Shown: positions 39,501 through 50,415 of the stretch, one piece after another
How the letters are laid out: each line of letters begins with the position of its first letter
Numbering within the stretch: position 1 is the stretch's first letter
From: Bugulina stolonifera
Taxonomy: Eukaryota; Bryozoa; Gymnolaemata; Cheilostomatida; Bugulidae
Assembly: GCA_935421135.1 (NCBI GenBank)
Contig: OW285189.1
Coordinates: 14,157,072-14,221,071, forward strand
DNA: 64,000 nucleotides
Reading direction: 5' to 3'
Notes under the pieces: model-generated
Told to the model about the DNA's origin: nothing
The model's input: only the letters and a program-made list of their open reading frames with translations
Database searches by the model: none
Translations under genes and position numbers: made by a program

Positions 39501-42500
39501 AAAATTAAGTAATAACTGCGTGTTATTACTGGTAGATTCTGGTAATGGTGCCATTGGGGTGCAATTTTTTGTATATATTTAGATATATATCAGTAACAGA
39601 TCAATGATTGGTGCCACCAATAGTATTGCATCAAAATAAAGAGTATTAGGCCTATTATCAGATTCAATTATTTAAATTTGTGGCACCTGTGTTCAACTGT
39701 ACTAAATCTATCTATTTCATATCACACATATCCACATACTGAGCAGTATAAATACAGACAAACACCTCAAAAACAAATTGTCAGCACACACATGAATATA
39801 GCAGGTTTGTTAGGAAAGATGACTGGCATATTATTCATATATGGAATTCTATGCTTAGCTTAGCTTAGCAATTACGAGTGTTGAAAATATACATATACAC
39901 ATACGTAGTTTGTTATATAACTAAATAGAACTACAGTATTGGAGTCGTCTACTTATCTGCGATAATATTATTTCCTACAAGTCTTGTCAAGATCATCAAA
40001 CTTTTATCTCAGATTCTGAAATCTCCCCAAGTTTTACACAACCTCCCCAAAATGGCAGTTTCACTCATTATCTCTGGAAGAATAGACTAGGATATTTATC
40101 ATTAAATTCTCACAATCTGCAAGGCTTATATACACAGTCTAAAATTACACTGAGTAGGAGAAGACAATCCCAACATGGTGCTCTTAGAGTTCTTAACCTA
40201 TGCAGACTAGCATTCAGGATATAAATATTTTACATACAGTATTCCTCAAACTTCCTGATTAATAGTATGCATCACCAGGCAAAAAGCAACATAGCCACAT
40301 AATAATACGATAACATAGCATACACAATAGGATAATTTAGCACACATTATAGGACAATATAGTAAACGTCATAATATACATAATACAGAATATCGCACAC
40401 ATTATAGGACAGTATAACACACATATATAGGACAGTATAGCACACATATATAAGACAGTATAGCACACATACATAGGACAGTATAGCACACATGTGTAGG
40501 ACAGTATAGCACAGATAATAGGATAAAAATAGCACACATAATAGGACAATATACTGTAGAGTAGTACATACATGTAACACATAATAGGATAATATTATTA
40601 GAGTGGGCCTACATATACATGTAGTAGGATAATTCCCAAATTTGAAGTGTAAGCTTGTAGCCACTACAAGTAACTGCCATTGTATTGGGAGTTTTGCTAC
40701 CCATAAAAAGGAGAACATAACTCCCAATAAATAATGTCATTATGATTAGACTTTGTTGCCTTATATCGTACTTGTACTGATATTGTATTATCAGAGGTAT
40801 CCAATATGTGAGGATCCTTATATAAAATTAAACAATTGGAAAGTGGAGGTCATAGCAGCTGCCAGATTCAATCTATTGATTCAGAAGTATTACAATATAT
40901 TATTGATTATTGTACAATTCATTGTTATATACATATTTTTGTGATTGTATTTTTGTGATTTAGGTTTGTTTGGTTTCAATTGATTAAATAAAGAAACAAT
41001 ATGTACATGTACTATGTAAGTATTATGAAAGTGTATGTACAGTACAGAGCTCTATGAATTTGGCCAAGACACCTTCCTGGTTTAATTTTAGTTTATAATA
41101 GTGTTAGTTATAGTGAGTGACACTGGTCAGTAGTGAGTTACACTGGTCAGTAGTAAGTTATAATGGTCAGTAGTGAACTATACTGGTCAGTAGTGAGTTA
41201 TAGGCTACTGGTCAGTAGTGTGTTACATTGGTCAGCAGTGAGGTACATTGGTCAGTAGTGTGTTACATTGGTCAGCAGTGAGGTACATTGGTCAGTAGTG
41301 TGTTACATTGGTCAGCAGTGAGGTACATTGGTCAGTAGTGTGTTACATTGGTCAGCAGTGAGGTACATTGGTCAGTAGTGTGTCAGACTGGTCAGTAGTG
41401 TGTCAGACTGGTCAGTAGTGTGTCAGACTGGTCAGTAGTGTGTCAGACTGGTCAGTAGTGTGTCAGACTGGTCAGTAGTGTGTCAGACTAGTCAGTAGTG
41501 TGTCAGACTGGTCAGTAGTGTGTCAGACTGATCAGTGGTGAATTATACTACTTGTAGGTCTAACTACTGTCTACATTATTTTTAATTCCTACATGTACAC
41601 TGTAGCCTACATATCATTTTGCATGCATATCAAGTAAAAATACAAATAATGTAATTTATTATTTTATCCATGGTTGAACAGCTGAACTATACAAATATCT
41701 TCCTAGAAATACAACTGAACCAACTCACATACAAACTATATGATTATCTTTCTTATATTGGAATTGGAATTGCAACAAAGTTCATTGGCCAAAATTTCAC
41801 ATAAAATATCTAACTTGGTTGAAGAACCGGCAGTGAAGGGAGGAGAGGTGATCCAAAGATGATGGAAAAATATTACAAAGAGAGATCTAAAACCCAGGGC
41901 AAGAAGACTGGAGAGAACAGAAACCTGATGGATAAGGTGTGAAACAGCTTGGAAACTCAAATATAACATAAGACAAGAGTCAACAACTCCTACACAGATA
42001 ACACTGTGTTGATTTCTAAGGCAAAATACCAGGTTAGAACAAGTCTTGTGGACTTTGTATTCATGAACTTGCTTTGGAGAAGTTTTCCCCAAAGGTACAA
42101 ATTGTAATCTTTACAAAGTCATATGGGTCTTACTCTAACTTATTACGCAATACTACATGTAGATTGGGCTATTTAATTAGAGTAGATAGTTCACCTTCCT
42201 TGGTAGATAAGATAATAAAGACATGAACTAACCACCCTGAGAGGCTGTTTAGTGGAGCTAACTAACCACTAAGTGAACTCAGTTGGACGTTTAACTCTTT
42301 GCTGGAATGAGATCTACAGAATAGAAGGAGACATAAACCTTTCTATTGAAACCACTAACTAATATACCAGGATGAGAAAACCAAAGTATTTCTTGAGAAC
42401 TACAGTGTAGCACTGTGTATGAGAAACAATTGAAGGCAGTGGGAAAAGAATCTAATAGCACACAATTAGACAGTAAATTATTACAGTAGCAACTGGGTGA

Positions 42501-45500
42501 GGCTGTGGTACGTAGGCCAATTATATACATATATAATACTGTGTGTATATATTATACACATGTATAATTATATATATACAACAATGAAGTTTATGAATAA
42601 ATTTGAATACAAAATAAAAAGGTATTTTGTTGTAATCAATTCCACTACTGTCTCCACTACAATATTATACTTGAATGGTCTTGTACTCTGTACAGTGATG
42701 TATAGCATAGAATGTATAGCACTCTGTACAATGATGTCTAGAATGTATAACTGACCAATTACCATTTTAACAATAATTTTACTATTATTCCAATTTTGAT
42801 TAGAATCTAAATATAACCTACCAGCATAAGTGAGTATCTATAGAATGACAAGGTAGTAGGCTACTAGTACAACAGTATAGTTGGTTGGTGTGTCTACGAC
42901 TGGAATGAGACAGAGAAATATCAACATGGTCCTGACTGATTATATTCAGAGCAATGCATAGATATAACTTACAGCTTCGCATGCTTTACCGAAGGAGTGG
43001 ACAATGCTCGTTGCACTTGGGCTTGATTAACAGCGTAGATAGCAAGCCAGGTGAAGGTTGCTCCAAAAAACAGGGTCCAAAATGTATGCCGAACTCTAGG
43101 GTCAGGGTCAAAGCTGTAACAGATTACACAGAAATAATGGATGAAGTCATCTTAGTACAACCATACTTGTACAAGATGCCGTACAAGATCACACTGAGTA
43201 TATTCGTAGATACATTGTACATGTATAATCTATCATTATTATAATTCACTAATATGATTATACATCAGAGACGTGCAAATTCTCTGGTGTGGAGTTGGAA
43301 ATATTAAAATTATACTTGACAAAAACAATGATTTAATATGCTATGACAATGGCATCATTACAGGTAGTTGGCTATGCAAATATTGGGTAGAAAATACAAT
43401 ATGTGATGACGATTGTCTCAGCATTAATGTAATACAATACATTTGTAATAATATATACAGAAACTCTAAAACACTTGTACCTAGGGCTCAAAACTGAGAG
43501 TGTAATCAAGATAAATATTTATAGTTCTTCTCATATCAGTGCTAATATCTTTGATCAAAGTGGAAAGTGTAGTGTGTAGAAATACGGATCACCATTCCAT
43601 CTTTCTAGAAAGATGACTTGACAGTAACAGTAATATTATAATGTGAGCATGGGTATATCTGTGATGTACGTGTTGTGTGACCTAGTAAACATTTACATGT
43701 GAAACTTGATGCTTCAAGTTATATATCAATGTCACATGGAAACCAGCTACTCATTACTGTCATGTATTATAAACATGCTCTTGATCATGTGTAACCTACA
43801 TTTCTGTGCATAAAACAATGACCCATTGGCCCCAATAACCCTGAAGGTCATTGAAAGTGTCTGACTTTCCAGCAGGAGCTGATATGGATATGGCTGAAAC
43901 TATTGAGCACTTTGATCAAAGATATTAACACTGATATGAGAAGAACTACACTGAGCTGAAGTTAGTAGGCCTACTATTGTTTTCTATTTAGTTTTCTTAT
44001 ATCACCAAACAAAGAGTATCCACAGAAATTTATTTTCAATAGACTTCTATACTTCCAGGTGTATATTATCAAGAGACTTCCAGTGCGGCTGATAGCCTGG
44101 GTTCCAAACCAAAACTACAACTGTCACTGGTATGTAGGAGTGCTTTGAACCCAAACTACCACAGATGATAACCAGCATTGGGTTGAATGGCCCCCAGGAC
44201 AGCCTCAATATGATGGTCTAGTAAACTAGATGTTTATAATAGAACACATACTTGAATAGCTCTAACCGGTCACCCTCTCCTGCAATCCTCCACACTTCAC
44301 TGAAACCTCCGACATCTAGTGAACCTTTGATGACAACGGAGATCATCCCAGCAAACATAATAACTATCTGCAGTAGATCTGTGTACATAACTGCCTTCAT
44401 TCCTCCCTGCAATGACATGGAAATACTTAATGTGTACAACTAGGCCTATCATTAAAACAAAACAAAAGTCAAGAGAATACAGAACTTGGTGAGGTTTACA
44501 TACATTTCATGAACTATGAGGATAAATGTGCATGTACTGCGTTGCAGCAAGACTAGTAAGGCAACCAAAACAAAAGTAGAGGAAGAAAATAACATTTCAA
44601 TAGCTGCTGAGCTGATAATTATGCACCACTGGGTATTGGGTGACGGAACAGCATTGATATGGAGGTACAGTAACCTTATATAACTGGGTCAACAGACAGT
44701 ATAGCCTATTACAAACAATAGGGCTGTCAACCTACCCCATTTTTGAGAAATTTCAAGGATTTCTTGTTCTCAAAAATACCAATATTGAGATGTACATCTA
44801 CACGTACATGTACATGTACATGTACATTGTCAGTGAAAATTGAGGATATAAATGGAAAAAGACAATCATCAATTTTATAATTCAAAATGATGTAGTTCTC
44901 AATATTCTATTAACTGTGAAGGGGGAGGTGGTTGGGGTCCCGTACCATCTGATTTCGACCACTGTGCACTGTCTACTCAGTACGCTGCATACTTATACCT
45001 TGTATGCCAATTTAAATAGCTGTATTTCTTGAAACTATATCTATTTCATAATAGATAGTGGCATGTTATTAATTATCAAGTAGAGATAAATGCATGTGAG
45101 TGCTAGATAAAATTCCTGAGATTAGCTGTCTACGCATAGTAACTAGTAGGTAAAGGGATGACAAGATGACACAGTGATTTACTTGCAGACTTTTCAATGC
45201 CACACTTTACTCAAATATTGTTTTATCAGAAGAGATGAAGATTTTAGACTCCATGTTTCCATCAGAGTTTGTTATTCAATGTAAAGTGTACATGACAAAG
45301 ATCAGTTAAAATTAGACGCCAGGCACATGTATTTCCTGCTTCTAGGCAGAGTACGTGCAACACATCTGTATACACACTGTATAATAATTATAATTATTTA
45401 TTAATAATTCTTTCAAGGAATATTGACTAACAATGAAATGTTCTACCACTCATTATTATATTAATTGTTACTGATCATTACCTTTTATGGACAAAGGCAA

Positions 45501-48285
45501 CTTGACATAATTTTTGTGGAAAACAAGAAAACTGTCACTTACTGAATTATTTGAAATAATGTGATAATAATGAACACAGGAAAGAGGAACTTCATCAGAA
45601 ATCACTGGTAACAAACGGAAAGGAGTGGAAAGATTAGGGGGCCTTGAAATCAGTAGAAGGTTGCCTGAATGAAGGAGGCACCGGGATAACTCCTGGTGTT
45701 GATGACACAGGAACAGAGACTTAGACTATAAAGGCAGGCAGAAAGTGATGTTTGGTGTAGAAGATGTGATACGATCATGCATATTCGGCGGTGAATGTAG
45801 GTGACATAGCACAGTTACATTGTATGTCTAAACTACTAGTACAAGACTATTAATGTTACAGAATGGTCAATGCACATTATACTTTCACATACTGGAGTGA
45901 AAAAATAAATGAAGAAGCCAGTCTTGGACAGTAAATACTGTGCCAGGGGGCTTTGCATATTCCCAGAAAGAGAAAAGTCAACTGCCCTTAGTTATGAGCC
46001 TTTTATAAAGTTTTATCACCTCAATCTAGCTACACAATACTAACAATAGTTAGTGAACAATGACGTTGTGGTTAGTTATTTGTTTCATAAGAATAAGAAG
46101 TGATTTGCATATGTATAATGTTGTAATTGAAAACTGTTTACAGCTGTGAGAATTGCTCTACCAGAGTTAGTAAATATTTTTTGTAACTTTTGATGGAAAC
46201 AACGGCTAGAGTTACACCACCTGCTCCAAAAATACCCAAGTATGGAGATCTGAGGTGCTGGTAGATGTGTATGTTACATGAATATTATGGCATATATGAA
46301 TGTGAAGAACAAGCCAACCACCTGGTTGTTTGCTAGTCAGAAATGCAGGCTGATAGCTGTTTAAAACTCATTTGAGGAGTTTGGGAGGCCAGTTTCACCT
46401 ACAATTAATCAAATTACAATGAAAAACATAATTATGTTAACTCACCAAAGCAGTATAGAACGTGCACACCAGGCCGACTGACAGTACAGAGATCCACACA
46501 TTGAGACCAGTGACTAAAACAGATGTAAATTATAGTACCATGATAGTAATGTGCAAATATCACACAGCAGGCTGCATTTCCATACGCATAGACTACAATA
46601 TAGTATCCACAAATGAGTTCAGAGTTTATAAATATTTAGCCTTTTTATAATCAAATCATTTGTACATTCTCAGAAAAGCTTTTGCCAATATCACAATGAC
46701 TCTTAACATTGACTGCTTTAAAAAAATAACATATTTTTGCTAAAAATAACTGCCAAAACTGCAAACTAACAATATTAAAAAAGCATTGTAATTTCAATTC
46801 CATTAGCATAATATGGTACTGCTCAACATCCAACAGAATTGTTATTTGTTAACTCATCATGATACTACCAAAGACATAACATCATTTTGCTGCCAGTTGT
46901 GTATAGACATATAGACATATAGACATATAGACATATAGACATATAGACATACCTTGGTTCAGTGCCAGTGCAGGTGCATATAACACAATGGCCATGTAGA
47001 AAACCTGTAGATAATAATAGTATAGGGTATATTATATAATATTGTACAGGTAGAGTAAAGGCTGGGATGAAACTCAAAAGTAAATAAGTTAAAAGGAAGC
47101 TAATGGATAAAATGAAATAAAAAACTTTATAAAACATAGAGCTACATAGATATATAGTAATAATATTGTACGTCACATGAGATATTGGCTCTAGTAAGCT
47201 ACATATGGCAATAATCACCCATCACCAGTTCATGGTACCTACCCTGATATATACAATGTACATTTACATACCATTTGTAATATGAATGTGCAGCAAGCAG
47301 CAAGTCTAACACCCTTACTAAACCTCAGCTCCAAATACTGCAATGGAAGAGAGAGATACATGTAGGTTATACATGTAAATGGATGACATGTAAATTTTCA
47401 CTACAAGATTATTGTGCACTAAAGGCTTACATCTAAAGATGGATTATGATGAAAAGCAGCATTTTTGTTTTTTGCAATCCTTTATCTTGCTTTCCTCTGA
47501 TAATTACCTCCATCAGTAGAAAGCAAAATCAAGATTGTGATAACAGGATAGCTATCAAAATATAAAGATAACACCAAAACAAAAATGCTTCTTAGCTCTG
47601 ACTACTTATAACCCACACAAACATCTTCAGCTGAAAATAGATTGTTTTTATAAAGAGTTAAATTAATAACACATACATTTACGTGTATAAAGTCTTTGAG
47701 ATTTTAAAATTTTTCAAATGTTTCTAATCATATTATAAACTATGATAAAGATAGTACCCTAATATCATAGGCGGTAGAAACCTATCAACTGCAGGGAGAC
47801 AATAAAAAGTAACACTATGACATACATATAAGGCTATGTGAGCTCACATATCATCTACATGTAGGTCACTGAGAATAAATTACTACTCAGTTAGAGTTAC
47901 TGTTAGCCCGTGTAGTACATATTATACTGACCTCATATGCACTGGTAAGATTGAGGTTGTAGAACACTGGGATATACAGATGTGCAGCCGCTGGAATTAC
48001 CAGAGCATATGACAAGCCAATAACAAAGAACTGTGTGCCATAGTTGTATATTTCGGCAGGATTTCCCATAAGAGTAATAGCCGACATAAAACTCGCTAGC
48101 ATAGACATGGCCACTGGTGCAACATTCATCTGTTTATCAGCCAATAGAAACTCTTTCGTTGTGCTCTGACGTCCACCAGCAAATGCATGGTAGACTCCAA
48201 TTCCAGCCGATACGCACAATAAACCACTGAACACAACATAGTCCCAGACTTGAAACTTAGGTACTTCAAATACTGGATCAGCCAT
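30570..48285 (-). CDS. Sodium-coupled monocarboxylate transporter, SLC5A8/SLC5A12-like, 14 exons
   Basis: Plasma-membrane sodium symporter of the SLC5 family; closest by motif to SLC5A8/A12 (lactate, short-chain fatty acids), with SLC5A6 as an alternative. Exons (minus): 47932-48285, 47272-47337, 46953-47004, 46446-46513, 44252-44406, 42973-43113, 36187-36316, 34952-35156, 34250-34317, 32756-32842, 31704-31903, 31266-31366, 30984-31102, 30570-30662. Total 1839 nt (612 aa; human SLC5A8 610). Signatures: [92 protein letters not shown] and the C-terminal [10 protein letters not shown]. This fits the LeuT-like 13-helix fold. The start follows an acceptor at 48288, implying a non-coding first exon. 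Exon 11 contains an in-frame 24-bp duplication in an extracellular loop. Intron 6 hosts another gene. Confidence 0.94.
31737..31784 (-). repeat. Exact 24-bp tandem duplication inside SLC5 exon 11
   Basis: Two identical 24-bp copies (31737-31760 and 31761-31784) encode the octapeptide SNMTTMMP twice in frame. Each copy contains an NMT glycosylation sequon in a loop expected to be extracellular. Confidence 0.9.
32030..32176 (-). mobile_element. Diverged second copy of the tRNA-derived SINE
   Basis: On the minus strand it begins with TTTGGCCTAGTAATTAGAGC (A-box region). It then shares GGTCA..GGTGGTG.TAGGAA and TGCTCCTGTGC blocks, in the same order, with the copy at 12712-13009. No target duplication was seen. 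It lies in SLC5 intron 10. Confidence 0.65.
33131..33340. repeat. 33-bp minisatellite in SLC5 intron 9
   Basis: About six units containing CATAAAACTGTACACATTAG and a TACATNACATG block. Because the unit is 11 codons long it yields a repetitive false open frame on the minus strand. Confidence 0.9.
37982..38864 (+). CDS. Small nested gene in SLC5 intron 6, unrecognised product
   Basis: Unidentified. Exon 1 (ATG at 38057, ends 38094) and exon 2 (38417-38864) join through GTAAGT..TTTCAG into a 161-residue frame. The frame stays open upstream of the ATG to about 37976, and an acceptor-like CAG at 37982 would allow a longer protein with more exons. The protein starts with a hydrophobic stretch ([20 protein letters not shown]) and is otherwise polar. 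A possible helical domain contains [20 protein letters not shown], reminiscent of CUE/UBA-type helices. A His/Asn/Arg-rich stretch follows, then a C-terminal motif ([16 protein letters not shown]). It is transcribed opposite to the host gene. Its single intron holds four copies of a 23-bp repeat. No close family comes to mind. Confidence 0.65.
38098..38200. repeat. 23-bp minisatellite in the nested gene's intron
   Basis: About four units of CATGTTACACTACGTTACTA plus CAG, starting right after the exon 1 donor. Like the MCU array, each unit ends in CAG. Confidence 0.8.
40285..40600. repeat. About 23-bp minisatellite in SLC5 intron 6
   Basis: Degenerate tandem units of the type GCACACATATATAGGACAGT plus ATA, about 10 or more copies, most regular at 40400-40520. 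Confidence 0.85.
41098..41538. repeat. 20-bp minisatellite with two phases
   Basis: About 22 units. The left half alternates GGTCAGTAGTGTGTTACATT and GGTCAGCAGTGAGGTACATT as a 40-bp higher-order repeat. The right half is a homogenised run of GGTCAGTAGTGTGTCAGACT. Confidence 0.93.
46903..46952. repeat. 9-bp microsatellite at the SLC5 exon 3 donor
   Basis: About six units of CATATAGAC running directly into the exon 3 splice donor on the minus strand, so the donor context is the end of the array. Confidence 0.9.
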
Positions 48286-50415
48286 AGCTAAAAATACATA
48301 CATACGGCTATTGAGACAGTCTTGGAGTATTTCTCCATCAATATAATATATTCATACATAATATTGAAAATGGTTGATGATGGCCAAATGTGCAACAGCA
48401 CTGCAGCTGGTTAGGGCAAACTGGAAAATGCCAAAGGGCAAGAGACCGAGGTCACAATCATGCAACAAACAGGTAACTAAGCAGAACCGTTCTATAGGTG
48501 GACCCGACTCCTAGTTTACGAACCTCAATAGGTAGCTTATACTAAAGCACTGCAGGCTGAGAGGCTGGCCTAGTAGACCAAGGTAGATCAACATTGAAAA
48601 GTAAATGTTGTACATAATATGTGGTAAAGATCCTGAACATGAAGATCATGAGACGAATAGAAAATGCTATGAACATAGATTTAGATGAATAAATTAAGAT
48701 TAAAATTGCACATGATTTTTTCACTTTTTAAACAAATAGATTGACTGCGACCTCTTCCTTTTAACACACTCTTAAAAAACTGAGTTCCCGGTTAATACTA
48801 ATTTTTATAGTATATATAAACATTGGCTTTATTACTATAATTATTATTTTATTGGCAACAATGTATAAAATATAATTCTAAAGCAATAGATATAGGTTAG
48901 GGTAAATAAAAAAACAATGATATGATGAATAGAAGGAAAGGAATAATTATGATTATACACATGTAAATATAATAGCTACCTAATAACCACTACACTAAGC
49001 TAAATAATATAATTTTAAAATGATCATGGTGATTGGTTTTCGTTTATAGATTACAAAACCTAGTAATTATAAGTACATGTATATCAATATGAATCTTGCA
49101 CTGAACTGTCATGGTTCATCACTATTGATATTCAATCATATTATTAATACTTATACTTTATATTTTATTTTACGTAATACAATTAAAAGATTTATACACA
49201 TTGCAATTCAATTTTCCAATTTTCAGAGGATTTCTTGAAGACTCAAATATCTACATGTGTGCAGTAGATCAGACAATTGATGAAAAATAAAATAGAATTC
49301 ATTTACTCCATCCCACATTACTTTTGTTAATGTGGGCGTGTAAATATAAGCCTTAGGTCTAAAATATTTATATAGTGAAATTTAAATTCTCAAACGGCCG
49401 ATAACGGTTTGTGGCTCACAGGCAAAGCACGTGTTTCTAGTATGTAACTATGCACTTCGAATGGTCTAAAGCTGAATGATTACTCCAATCAACGTTAGTG
49501 ATTTTAGTGTAAGCATCTCATTGGTTCACCAGTACAAACAAGTTTGTTGTGGAGTGCTAAACACGTGTAAACAGAGAAGGACTTGCAAAGAAAGCGATTT
49601 TGGGAGTCCAAGGCAATGGCTTGGGGGAGAATTACGATTACTTCTCACGAAAATTAGAGCCACTGGCTGTCGTACAAGTGATGTACCCCTTGTTTGTTGC
49701 AAACTTTTTTGCTATTTGCACCTTGCATTTGAAAGCTTGAGCCAACCAATTAACAGTTATTTATTATTACTTTATTTTGATGTAAATGTGATCGATAAAT
49801 AATTATTATTATATTAATATTTATTAATTAAATTATAATTATTATAAAATAAAATCCAAATGAAAATAAAGATGAATAGTTATTATTAATCAGTATGACT
49901 ATTATAATATGATATGGTAACAATTATTAATACACTGAATACCAATAGAAAGAATATTAATATAAATATAAAAATAATTACTATTATTATTATTATAGTT
50001 AGTAATCATAGTTCTGATTTTTCAAATGGTTTGTATAGCAACTATACAAACCATTTTAAAAGTCAAAAATAAAAATTTATGAAACAAAAGTAATGTAATT
50101 ATAAAAGTGTGTTTACATTACACCAACTCCAACAAATATTTGGCTGGATTTATTTATTTCAAGGTAGATACACGATCTTGCACTGTTGAAATTATTTAGA
50201 AAACAACTGTTCCTAAACTTTACGCAATTATCATTATGTGATCATGGACTGAATGTTCTAAACGCCTCATGAAGCAGTCGAGCAATGGCATTGTATCCAT
50301 TTGTTAACATGATGAGCCAATATGATAGTTGGTGGTATATTACTAAGGGTACCTAACAACTACTCTGTAGGTGATGTATGGTTGATCTGTGATTGTCCTC
50401 TCATCATTTGGGAAG
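48286..50415. other. Divergent intergenic region between the SLC5 gene and GALC
   Basis: Should contain the SLC5 non-coding first exon (its acceptor is at 48288) and both promoters. A higher-GC block at about 49390-49740 is the best promoter candidate. A very AT-rich stretch (49800-50010) and a perfect hairpin (50024-50056) lie nearer GALC. A 108-codon plus-strand frame at 49476-49802 has no family signature. Confidence 0.5.
50024..50056. repeat. Perfect 15-bp hairpin upstream of GALC
   Basis: AAATGGTTTGTATAG and its exact complement are separated by CAA. Pairing continues a few bases outward with mismatches. It lies 360 bp before the GALC start codon. Confidence 0.8.

Noticed and set aside
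42821..42908. Exon-like open stretch with splice-like borders between SLC5 exons 6 and 7
   Set aside because: Joining exon 6 directly to exon 7 keeps the frame and the family sequence; including this piece adds unrelated residues or a stop.
44725..44790. hAT-like terminus AGGGCTGTCAACC near 44725
   Set aside because: No matching opposite end or target duplication was found.
49476..49802. 108-codon plus-strand frame upstream of GALC
   Set aside because: No homology signal; the higher GC content fits a promoter or non-coding first exon.
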